From Chryseobacterium sp. (GTDB lineage Bacteria; Bacteroidota; Bacteroidia; Flavobacteriales; Weeksellaceae): 11,808 nt of DNA. A model generated the notes under the pieces. It saw only the letters and a program-made list of their open reading frames with translations, was not told where the DNA came from and did not search any database. A program made the position numbers and the translations under genes. The first letter of the stretch is position 1, and every line of letters begins with the position of its first letter. Below are positions 1 through 5,310 of this stretch, piece after piece. The DNA is taken from assembly GCA_030146295.1 (NCBI GenBank), contig JASLCD010000098.1, forward strand, positions 1 through 11,808, written 5' to 3'.

Positions 1-257
1 ATTTCGGAAAGAATAATATAATGGCTTCTCTTCCATTCATTCACATTCCCCAAAACAGAATTCCTTACCTTGGAATGCCTTATCACTTCTTCCCGTATCG
101 AATTATATATAGTTTTCAATTTGCTTGTTTTTGAATGAGTTTTATCAAAAATACTGCCAAAAGATTAGCGCTTTTTTATGATTCTATAGAGATGAGTTCA
201 AAATATGTTTTAAGATTTCATATAAAAAATAATTTGGAATCCCCTATCATTTGATTA
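1..257. other. Gene-poor left edge, possible minus-strand fragment
   Basis: No gene can be supported here. On the minus strand a frame is open from a stop codon at 167-165 to the window edge, about 54 codons, with a basic, helix-like composition (for example IREEVIRHSKVRNSVLG). It has no ATG at a sensible place. The first in-frame ATG is about 14 codons from the edge, after a GGGGA. It could be the start of a truncated gene, a decayed fragment or chance. A plus-strand ATG frame of about 38 codons starting at 21 looks spurious. No clear terminator for the CoA-transferase gene that ends at 258 was seen, only an A/T-rich run near 215-240. Confidence 0.3.
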
Positions 258-1532
258 TCAGTGTTTAAATCTTTCGAAAGCGGCACGCTCCAGCATTTCT
301 CTGTCATCCGGATGAGCAATGCTGATAAGTTCCTGTGCTCTCTGGCGAAGGTTTTTTCCATACAGGTAGGCTGTTCCGTATTCAGTAACGACGTAATGGA
401 TATGTCCCCTTGTTGTTACCACACCAGCTCCCTGTTTAAGAAAAGGAACGATTCTGGAGATTCCTTTTTTTGTTCTTGCGGTAATGGCAATAATGGGTTT
501 TCCGTCATCACTTAGTGCCGCACCGCGCATAAAGTCCATTTGTCCTCCGATTCCACTGTATTGCATTGTTCCGATAGAGTCTGCACATACCTGTCCTGTA
601 AGGTCTATTTCAATTGCAGAATTGATGGCTACCATTTTTTTGTTTCTCATGATGTTGATCGGGAAGTTTACTTCGCTCACATCTCTGAAGGCAAATACGG
701 TATTGTCATCTACATAATCGTATAGTTTTCTGGTCCCGAAGCAGAAGCTTGTAATGGTTTTATTATCGTTGTATCCTTTGTATTTGTTGTTGATCACATC
801 ATCCTGAATCAGGTCTATAACACCATCGCTCAGCATTTCAGTATGAACTCCCAGGTCTTTATGGTTGGTAAGGCATTTCAAAACGGCATCAGGAATTGTC
901 CCGATACCCATCTGAAGGGTAGATCTGTCTTCAATAAGTTCGGCTACATTTTTTCCGACAAGCATTTCTTCGGGCCCCACTTTTGAGCCATAATCTACTG
1001 TTGGAAGTTCCTCTTCATGCCAGACCAGTTTATGGATTCTGCTGATGTGGATCATACCGTCTCCGTGGGTTCTTGGCATTCTTGGGTTGACAATAGCAAC
1101 AATGATTTTTGCCGTATCCACCGCTGCCCTTGCAATATCTACAGAAGTTCCCAACGTACAGAAACCATGTCTGTCCGGAGGAGAAACGGTAACAATTGCT
1201 ACATCCAGAGGAAGGATATTTTTTCTGAATAAAATAGGAATTTCACTTAGAAAAACAGGCACAAAGTCTCCTCTGTCAGAATTTACTGCATCCCGCACAG
1301 GAGTGGAAACAAATAAAGAATTGATAAAAAAACTGTCTTTGTATTCCGGTTTTGCAATTTCCACATTCCCCTGCTGGGTAATGGACACCATTTCCACATT
1401 TTGCAATCGATTAGACTGTCGTGCCAGTTCATCAATCAGGTAATTGGGGGTGCACGCGCTGCCATGGAAAAATACACGGTTTCCGCTTTTTATGGTATAT
1501 ATTGCTTCTTCTGCGCTGATGTAATTATTCAT
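258..1532 (-). CDS. Acetyl-CoA hydrolase/CoA-transferase, 4-hydroxybutyrate CoA-transferase-like
   Basis: The 424-residue protein is a cytosolic member of the class I CoA-transferase superfamily (acetyl-CoA hydrolase/transferase N- and C-terminal domains). Such enzymes move CoA from acetyl-CoA or another acyl-CoA to a free acid through a glutamyl-CoA intermediate. Visible signatures are GIGTIP at 209-214, the catalytic glutamate E232 in HTEMLSDG, and GIGGQMDFMRGA at 327-338, the GGQxD form usual in 4-hydroxybutyrate/butyrate-type transferases. The C-terminal YGTAYLYGKNLRQRAQ segment is also typical. Length matches the roughly 430-residue subgroup and differs from the 503-residue paralogue nearby. 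The ATG start at 1530-1532 gives the full N-terminus. A promoter about 60 bp upstream suggests the gene is transcribed alone. The acyl substrate cannot be read from sequence; hydrolase rather than transferase activity is possible. Confidence 0.88.
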   Translation of the reverse strand: MNNYISAEEAIYTIKSGNRVFFHGSACTPNYLIDELARQSNRLQNVEMVSITQQGNVEIAKPEYKDSFFINSLFVSTPVRDAVNSDRGDFVPVFLSEIPILFRKNILPLDVAIVTVSPPDRHGFCTLGTSVDIARAAVDTAKIIVAIVNPRMPRTHGDGMIHISRIHKLVWHEEELPTVDYGSKVGPEEMLVGKNVAELIEDRSTLQMGIGTIPDAVLKCLTNHKDLGVHTEMLSDGVIDLIQDDVINNKYKGYNDNKTITSFCFGTRKLYDYVDDNTVFAFRDVSEVNFPINIMRNKKMVAINSAIEIDLTGQVCADSIGTMQYSGIGGQMDFMRGAALSDDGKPIIAITARTKKGISRIVPFLKQGAGVVTTRGHIHYVVTEYGTAYLYGKNLRQRAQELISIAHPDDREMLERAAFERFKH

Positions 1533-1594
1533 ATTTTATCTTTTTATTAGGGTGTTCATGGTATTTTTTACTTCATAAAATACCTCTTTTCTTT

Positions 1595-1628
1595 CAAAGA
1601 TAATATTTATAATAACACCGATTTCAAA
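1595..1628 (-). promoter_or_regulatory. Bacteroidota-type promoter for the 424-residue CoA-transferase
   Basis: Read on the minus strand, TATCTTTG (1602-1595) matches the TAnnTTTG -7 box exactly. TTTG (1628-1625) sits 22 nt upstream as the -33 element, slightly longer than the usual 19-21 spacing. The predicted start is near 1588, giving a leader of roughly 55 nt before the ATG at 1532. Confidence 0.55.
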
Positions 1629-1683
1629 TATCTTACCTATAATAGAAAGACTTTTGTCATGTGGAGTAGACTTGGATAAATCT

Positions 1684-1727
1684 AAAAATAAAGAACTAAA
1701 TATATTGGTATTCAGTTCTTTATTTTT
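1684..1727. terminator. Orphan bidirectional hairpin terminator
   Basis: A perfect 14-bp inverted repeat (AAAAATAAAGAACT at 1684-1697 and its complement at 1714-1727) encloses a 16-nt loop. The plus-strand side continues to seven T at 1723-1729, and the minus-strand side ends in five T. This is the shape of a bidirectional intrinsic terminator. No gene on either strand obviously needs it, because the minus-strand peptide gene upstream has its own terminator at 1862-1899. Confidence 0.6.
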
Positions 1728-1861
1728 TTGTGTTGTTGTAAGATTCTTAATGAACCTGAGTTTGGAAAAATCTCTGTTAAGTAGAGGATACCAACACAGA
1801 TGTATAAACAATTTTATGGCTAATATTTTGAGAAGTCTGATCGCAGATTGTTTCTTCCAAG

Positions 1862-1920
1862 AAAAAACCGTCATTCAACTTAATAAAGTAAATGACGGTC
1901 AATTATTTTTAAACTTTGCT
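1862..1920 (-). terminator. Intrinsic terminator of the GG-leader peptide gene (repeat copy A)
   Basis: On the minus strand a 9-bp stem (ACCGTCATT at 1867-1875 pairs with AATGACGGT at 1891-1899) is followed by a run of T (complement of 1862-1867). It lies just after the stop of the 61-residue peptide gene. The hairpin and 21 nt beyond it on the gene side match copy B at 2264-2324: blocks of 17 and 32 bp are identical and only the loop differs. Confidence 0.75.
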
Positions 1921-1955
1921 GATATTACGCTCAGGTTAATTATAATAATTTTTTT

Positions 1956-2141
1956 TTATAGACCATAAAGTCTTTTACATACGCATACCGTATGACTCGA
2001 ATTTTGTGGATTATAGCAAAAATCTTCGGGAAACGCTTCTACAAATTGATTCATAAGTTGAACACAAACAACGCGTGTCGGATTATCTCCTCCTTTTACA
2101 TTTTTTAACTCGTTTCTCTTCATTTTTTTTAGATTTTTCAT
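1956..2141 (-). CDS. Double-glycine leader peptide, bacteriocin-like, cysteine-rich
   Basis: The 61-residue product begins MKNLKKMKRNELKNVKGG, a charged leader ending in Gly17-Gly18. This is the classic signal cut by C39-peptidase ABC exporters, and it resembles the bacteriocin-like precursor peptides common in Chryseobacterium and other Bacteroidota. Cutting after GG would release a 43-residue core with four cysteines (C26, C42, C53, C55), the last pair as CVC, suited to two disulfides or to modification. The ATG at 2139-2141 gives the leader exactly. The gene stands alone, with its own terminator and no exporter or maturation enzyme in the window. It could be an antimicrobial, a signalling peptide or a modified natural-product precursor; the sequence does not decide. 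No consensus -7 box was found upstream. Identity as a GG-leader peptide is well supported; function is not. Confidence 0.8.
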   Translation of the reverse strand: MKNLKKMKRNELKNVKGGDNPTRVVCVQLMNQFVEAFPEDFCYNPQNSSHTVCVCKRLYGL

Positions 2142-2263
2142 AAATAATTTATGGTATTAGTTTTTCCTACTCATATAGCTTTTCGGATTACGCTTTTTAA
2201 ATCTTTTAAATTTAAAAATTAATTTCGATATATATGGATTTATTTTAAAGTAATGGTTCCTTC

Positions 2264-2324
2264 AAAAAAACCGTCATTCAATTTGAGAAAATTAAATGAC
2301 GGTCAATTATTTTTAAACTTTGCT
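2264..2324 (-). terminator. Intrinsic terminator of the 503-residue CoA-transferase (repeat copy B)
   Basis: This sits 16 bp beyond the stop of the CoA-transferase gene. On the minus strand the stem formed by 2270-2278 and 2295-2303 is followed by seven T (complement of 2264-2270), a standard Rho-independent terminator. It is the second copy of the repeat described at 1862-1920, with a different loop (2282-2292). Confidence 0.8.
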
Positions 2325-2340
2325 TAAATCGAATCCCAGA

Positions 2341-3852
2341 TTACTTGGAAATTTCAACTGTTGTCTTTTGTTTCATACTTCCTGTTTCGGAGAATCTTAA
2401 ATGCCAGCTGAATGCTTCTTGTAATAAATGAGGGGTGTGACCTCCTTTTTCGCAAGCTCTGTCAAAGTAAGATTGTAATTCTTCTTTATAATCAGGGTGA
2501 ACACAATTGTCAATAATCTTCTGTGCTCTTTCTCTTGGTGCCAATCCTCTTAAGTCTGCCAACCCGATATCTGTTACCAGAATATCAACATCATGTTCTG
2601 TATGATCCGTATGAGAAACCATTGGAAGGACGTGAGAAATATTGTTGCCTTTTGAAGCGGCCTGAGTAACGAAAATACTTAAGTAAGCATTCCTCGCAAA
2701 GTCTCCTGAACCTCCAATTCCATTCATGATTTTTGTTCCTCCGATGTGGGTAGAATTTACATTTCCATAGATATCAAATTCGATAGCGGTATTGATAGCA
2801 ATGACTCCTAATCTTCTGATCAGTCCCGGAGTATTGGAAATATTCTGAGGTCTTAACACAAATTTGTCTTTATATTTTGAAAGATTTCCTAAGACTCTTT
2901 CATAGCATTCCTGAGAAACGGTAATGGATGATGCCGAAGCAAAACTCAGTTTACCGGAATCTATCAGATCGAATGTACTGTCCTGAAGCACCTCGGAAAA
3001 CATGGTAAGGTCATAAAAATTACTGTCCTTAAATCCTGTAAGAACTGCATTGGCTACTTTACCGATACCTGCCTGAAGGGGAAGTAATCTGTCTGTAAGG
3101 CGTCCTAAAAGAACTTCATTTTCAAAGAATGCAAGAAGATGCTTGGCAATGGCTGTGGTCTTTTCGTCGGGCTCTGCAATATCTGCCGGGCTGTCTTTAC
3201 GATTGGTAAAAACAATGGCTTCAATTTTCTCAGGATCAACAGGAATACTTTTTCTTCCGATTTTGTTCCATGGCGCTACAATAGGGATAACGTTTCTGTA
3301 AGGATAATCTTCAGCCTGGTAGATGTCATGGATTCCATAGACTTCTTCAGGAACTTCTGTGTTGATTTCGATAATCACTTTTTTAGCCAAAGCGGCGAAG
3401 GTTACTGAATTCCCCACAGAGGTTGTAGGAACAATGCTTCCGTCTCTTTCAATATAAGCAGCTTCGATGATCGCCACGTCAATGCTCTGAAGGTTTTTGG
3501 TGTGAAGAAGCTCGGCACTTTCGCTTAAATGCTGGTCTATGAAGAGAATTTCACCGTTATTGATTTTGTTTCTTAAGATAGGGTCTACCTGAAATGGCAT
3601 TCTTTTCTTCAGCACATTGGCTTCTGCCAACTTTCCGTCGGTACCGTGCCCCAGTGAAGCTCCGGTCATCAAAGTGACTTTTAGGTCTTCCGTTTTTCCT
3701 CTTTCAGCAAGTGCCGGCAAAATAGCTTTGCTGTCACCTGCTTTTGTAAAGCCGCTGGACCCGATGGTCATACCGTCTTTAATGATTTTTACAGCGTTTT
3801 CGGCTGTTGTTACCTTTTGGTGTAAACTTTCTAATCTGATTCTTTCTAACAT
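2341..3852 (-). CDS. Acetyl-CoA hydrolase / succinate CoA-transferase family
   Basis: The 503-residue enzyme belongs to the Ach1/Cat1/AarC-type branch of class I CoA-transferases. Members typically catalyse acetyl-CoA + succinate to acetate + succinyl-CoA, or hydrolyse acetyl-CoA. Signatures seen are LPLQAGIGKVANAV at 257-270, the active-site glutamate E287 in MFSEVLQDS, IAINTAIEFDIYGNVNSTHI at 351-370, and GIGGSGDFARNAYLS at 378-392. Length matches the roughly 500-residue family. The ATG at 3850-3852 gives MLERIR, a usual start for the group. The gene follows hmgA on the same strand but a perfect terminator hairpin (3951-3985) lies between, so it probably has its own promoter. It may supply succinyl-CoA to a TCA bypass or recycle acetate. 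Activating acetoacetate from homogentisate breakdown is only a guess from proximity. Family assignment is firm; preferred substrate is inferred. Confidence 0.92.
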   Translation of the reverse strand: MLERIRLESLHQKVTTAENAVKIIKDGMTIGSSGFTKAGDSKAILPALAERGKTEDLKVTLMTGASLGHGTDGKLAEANVLKKRMPFQVDPILRNKINNGEILFIDQHLSESAELLHTKNLQSIDVAIIEAAYIERDGSIVPTTSVGNSVTFAALAKKVIIEINTEVPEEVYGIHDIYQAEDYPYRNVIPIVAPWNKIGRKSIPVDPEKIEAIVFTNRKDSPADIAEPDEKTTAIAKHLLAFFENEVLLGRLTDRLLPLQAGIGKVANAVLTGFKDSNFYDLTMFSEVLQDSTFDLIDSGKLSFASASSITVSQECYERVLGNLSKYKDKFVLRPQNISNTPGLIRRLGVIAINTAIEFDIYGNVNSTHIGGTKIMNGIGGSGDFARNAYLSIFVTQAASKGNNISHVLPMVSHTDHTEHDVDILVTDIGLADLRGLAPRERAQKIIDNCVHPDYKEELQSYFDRACEKGGHTPHLLQEAFSWHLRFSETGSMKQKTTVEISK

Positions 3853-3909
3853 GTAATATTGATTTTGTTTTAAACCACCATTACTTAGGATGCGTCATGA
3901 AAAATAATG

Positions 3910-3931
3910 ATGGTTAAAATATGTTAACCAT
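3910..3931. promoter_or_regulatory. Inverted repeat in the CoA-transferase leader, possible operator
   Basis: ATGGTTAA at 3910-3917 and its exact complement TTAACCAT at 3924-3931 are separated by 6 nt. It lies just downstream, in minus-strand transcription, of a candidate -7 box and well before the ATG at 3852, so it covers the expected start site. It could be a repressor operator or a 5' hairpin; no known regulator site is recognised. Confidence 0.4.
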
Positions 3932-3937
3932 ACCTTA

Positions 3938-3945
3938 CAAATTTA
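3938..3945 (-). promoter_or_regulatory. Candidate -7 box for the 503-residue CoA-transferase
   Basis: Minus-strand TAAATTTG matches TAnnTTTG exactly, placing a start near 3931 and a leader of about 80 nt. No good -33 TTG is present at the right distance, since that region is occupied by the upstream terminator hairpin. The promoter would therefore be weak or activator-dependent. Confidence 0.4.
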
Positions 3946-3946
3946 C

Positions 3947-3985
3947 AAAAAAAGACGCTTTAAATAAAGGATTTAAAGCGTCTTT
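3947..3985. terminator. Perfect-stem terminator after hmgA
   Basis: A perfect 15-bp stem (AAAGACGCTTTAAAT at 3951-3965 with its complement at 3971-3985) has a 5-nt loop. On the minus strand it ends in seven T (complement of 3947-3953), about 50 bp after the hmgA stop. It should end the hmgA transcript and insulate the following CoA-transferase gene. Confidence 0.85.
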
Positions 3986-4035
3986 TGTATGTATTCAGTA
4001 ATACTTTTTTAAATGAGAAAAAGATGAGTACTGTT

Positions 4036-5187
4036 TTATTCCAGCCATGAAGTTTTATAAGATGGATCTTCCACTTTTAAAGCTTCTTCTGTGATTTTCA
4101 AAGGACGGAAAGGATCTACCATTACCGCATATTCTTCCGTGAATTTTTTACCGATACTTCTTTCCATCGCACCTGGGTGAGGCCCGTGTACAATCCCTCC
4201 CGGGTGAAGGGTGAAGTCCATCAGGTCAATATGATTACGGCTCATGAAATCACCTTCTGTATAGAATAAAACCTCATCAGAATCAATATTGGAATGATTG
4301 TATGGTGCAGGAATAGCCTGTGGATGGTAATCATACATTCTTGCACAGAACGAGCATACTACGAAATTGTGTCCTTCGAAATTCTGGTGAACCGGTGGCG
4401 GCTGGTGAATTCTTCCGGTAATCGGCTCAAAGTTTTTAATATTGAATTTATAAGGATAAAAATATCCGTCCCAGCCTACCACATCAAACGGATGCGTAGC
4501 ATAGATGAAATCAGTAATCTGGTTTTCTTTTTTTACTTTGATCAGGAATTCTCCTTTTTCATCAACAGGCTCTTTAAAAGTGGGAGCAATCATATCTCTT
4601 TCGCAGAATGGAGAGTGTTCCAGAAGCTGTCCAAATTCATTTCTGTATCTTTTTGGAGTATAGATAGGAGAGTGGCTTTCCAATACAAAAAATACCGTAT
4701 CATCAGACGTAAGCTCTACCTGATAGATTGTTCCTCTCGGAATAATAAGATAATCTCCGGTAACGAATTCAAGATCTCCAACAAATGTTTTTAAAATTCC
4801 TGTTCCCTGATGAACATATAAGAGTTCATCACATTCTGCATTTTTGTAGAAGTAATCCATCGATTTTCTCGGCTTTGCCAATCCCATTTTCAAATCGTTG
4901 TTCATCAAAAGGATTTTTCGGCTGTCCATAAAATCGTCTTCAGGAGTAACATTCATTCCCTTAAACATTCTGGGAGCGATGTTTTTTTCCACAGCGATTT
5001 TAGGAGTGACATCTTTCGGCTCACCGATAGATTTAATCTGCGTAGGGCGGTGGATATGATATAACAGAGAAGAAATACCATGGAAGCCTTCTGTACCGAA
5101 TAGCTGTTCATAGTAAAATTTATCTTCCGGAGACTTAAAGATCGTATGCCTTTTTGGTGGGATATTTCCCGCTAGATGATATCTCAT
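4036..5187 (-). CDS. hmgA: Homogentisate 1,2-dioxygenase
   Basis: The cytosolic Fe(II) enzyme opens the ring of homogentisate to maleylacetoacetate, the central step of tyrosine/phenylalanine catabolism. The 383-residue protein is shorter than human or Pseudomonas enzymes (about 430-445) but is the compact form expected in Bacteroidota. Family signatures include MRYHLAGNIPPKRHT at the N-terminus, FEGHNFVVCSFCAR at 270-283 and HPGGIVHGPHPG at 328-339. Proposed iron ligands by motif are H298 (in YNHSN), E305 and H334 (in IVHGPH); H267 in PPPVHQNF matches the catalytic histidine region. The glutamate lies seven residues after H298, one more than in the human enzyme. No other tyrosine-degradation genes are in the window. 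The gene diverges from the TonB receptor gene 123 bp away (93 bp between annotated open frames), with its own consensus promoter and terminator, so it appears monocistronic. Confidence 0.95.
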   Translation of the reverse strand: MRYHLAGNIPPKRHTIFKSPEDKFYYEQLFGTEGFHGISSLLYHIHRPTQIKSIGEPKDVTPKIAVEKNIAPRMFKGMNVTPEDDFMDSRKILLMNNDLKMGLAKPRKSMDYFYKNAECDELLYVHQGTGILKTFVGDLEFVTGDYLIIPRGTIYQVELTSDDTVFFVLESHSPIYTPKRYRNEFGQLLEHSPFCERDMIAPTFKEPVDEKGEFLIKVKKENQITDFIYATHPFDVVGWDGYFYPYKFNIKNFEPITGRIHQPPPVHQNFEGHNFVVCSFCARMYDYHPQAIPAPYNHSNIDSDEVLFYTEGDFMSRNHIDLMDFTLHPGGIVHGPHPGAMERSIGKKFTEEYAVMVDPFRPLKITEEALKVEDPSYKTSWLE

Positions 5188-5209
5188 TTTACTTTCGTAT
5201 GTAGTTTCT

Positions 5210-5241
5210 CAAATTTAATCATTTTTCATGAATTGACTCAA
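5210..5241 (-). promoter_or_regulatory. hmgA promoter
   Basis: On the minus strand TAAATTTG (5217-5210) matches the -7 consensus. TTG (5241-5239) lies 21 nt upstream as the -33 element. The predicted start near 5203 leaves a short leader of about 16 nt before the ATG at 5187. Confidence 0.6.
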
Positions 5242-5262
5242 TCTATATTTTTTCGTCAAAGT

Positions 5263-5292
5263 TTTGTATTTGAAAAATAATTGTTAGATTTG
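5263..5292 (+). promoter_or_regulatory. Promoter of the TonB receptor-thioredoxin operon
   Basis: TTTG at 5263-5266 and TAGATTTG at 5285-5292 match the Bacteroidota -33 and -7 elements, 18 nt apart. The predicted start is near 5299, about 12 nt before the ATG at 5311. The -7 box is embedded in the palindrome at 5279-5302. Confidence 0.6.
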
Positions 5293-5302
5293 TCTAACAA
5301 TT
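5279..5302. promoter_or_regulatory. Palindromic operator over the receptor promoter
   Basis: AATTGTTAGA at 5279-5288 and its exact complement at 5293-5302 flank a TTTG centre. The 10-bp perfect arms cover the -7 box and the predicted start, the place where a repressor would block transcription. The TTAGA...TCTAA core is reminiscent of operators of DtxR/MntR-type metal regulators, but that match is by eye and no regulator gene lies nearby. A hairpin at the very 5' end of the mRNA is the other reading. Confidence 0.6.
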
Positions 5303-5310
5303 TTAATTTC

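Larger units (their letters stand above)
1533..1860. other. Non-coding stretch between CoA-transferase and peptide gene
   Basis: This very AT-rich stretch contains the promoter at 1595-1628 and a strong hairpin at 1684-1727. Open frames exist on both strands. The minus one begins inside the terminator repeat, and the plus one shares its sequence and has low-complexity Phe/Leu-rich content. Neither resembles a known protein or has a convincing promoter. Between 1730 and 1860 no recognisable gene remains; a decayed small gene that used the 1684-1727 hairpin as terminator is possible but unproven. Confidence 0.5.
1862..2324. repeat. Direct terminator repeats flanking the peptide gene
   Basis: Two same-orientation copies (1862-1920 and 2264-2324) enclose the GG-leader peptide gene. 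Identical blocks are 1862-1878 with 2265-2281 (17 bp) and 1889-1920 with 2293-2324 (32 bp). The 10- and 11-nt loops between them differ. The identity reaches 21 nt past the stem on the gene side, more than a terminator needs. This suggests duplication, or insertion of the peptide cassette next to an existing terminator. Confidence 0.75.

Noticed and set aside
1536..1874. 112-residue minus-strand open frame between CoA-transferase and peptide gene
   Set aside because: It starts inside the terminator hairpin of the peptide gene, spans another strong hairpin and the promoter of the next gene, and its composition resembles no protein family.
1654..1968. 104-residue plus-strand open frame
   Set aside because: It overlaps the same hairpins and terminator, and its end runs into the peptide gene on the other strand. 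Phe/Leu-rich content follows from T-rich DNA.
1956..2141. Type II toxin-antitoxin or prophage small gene
   Set aside because: No partner gene is adjacent and the leader with its double glycine identifies an exported precursor peptide instead.
5281..5310. Upstream TTG start for the TonB receptor
   Set aside because: It lies within the promoter palindrome before the predicted transcription start, and would put ten residues ahead of a good signal peptide.
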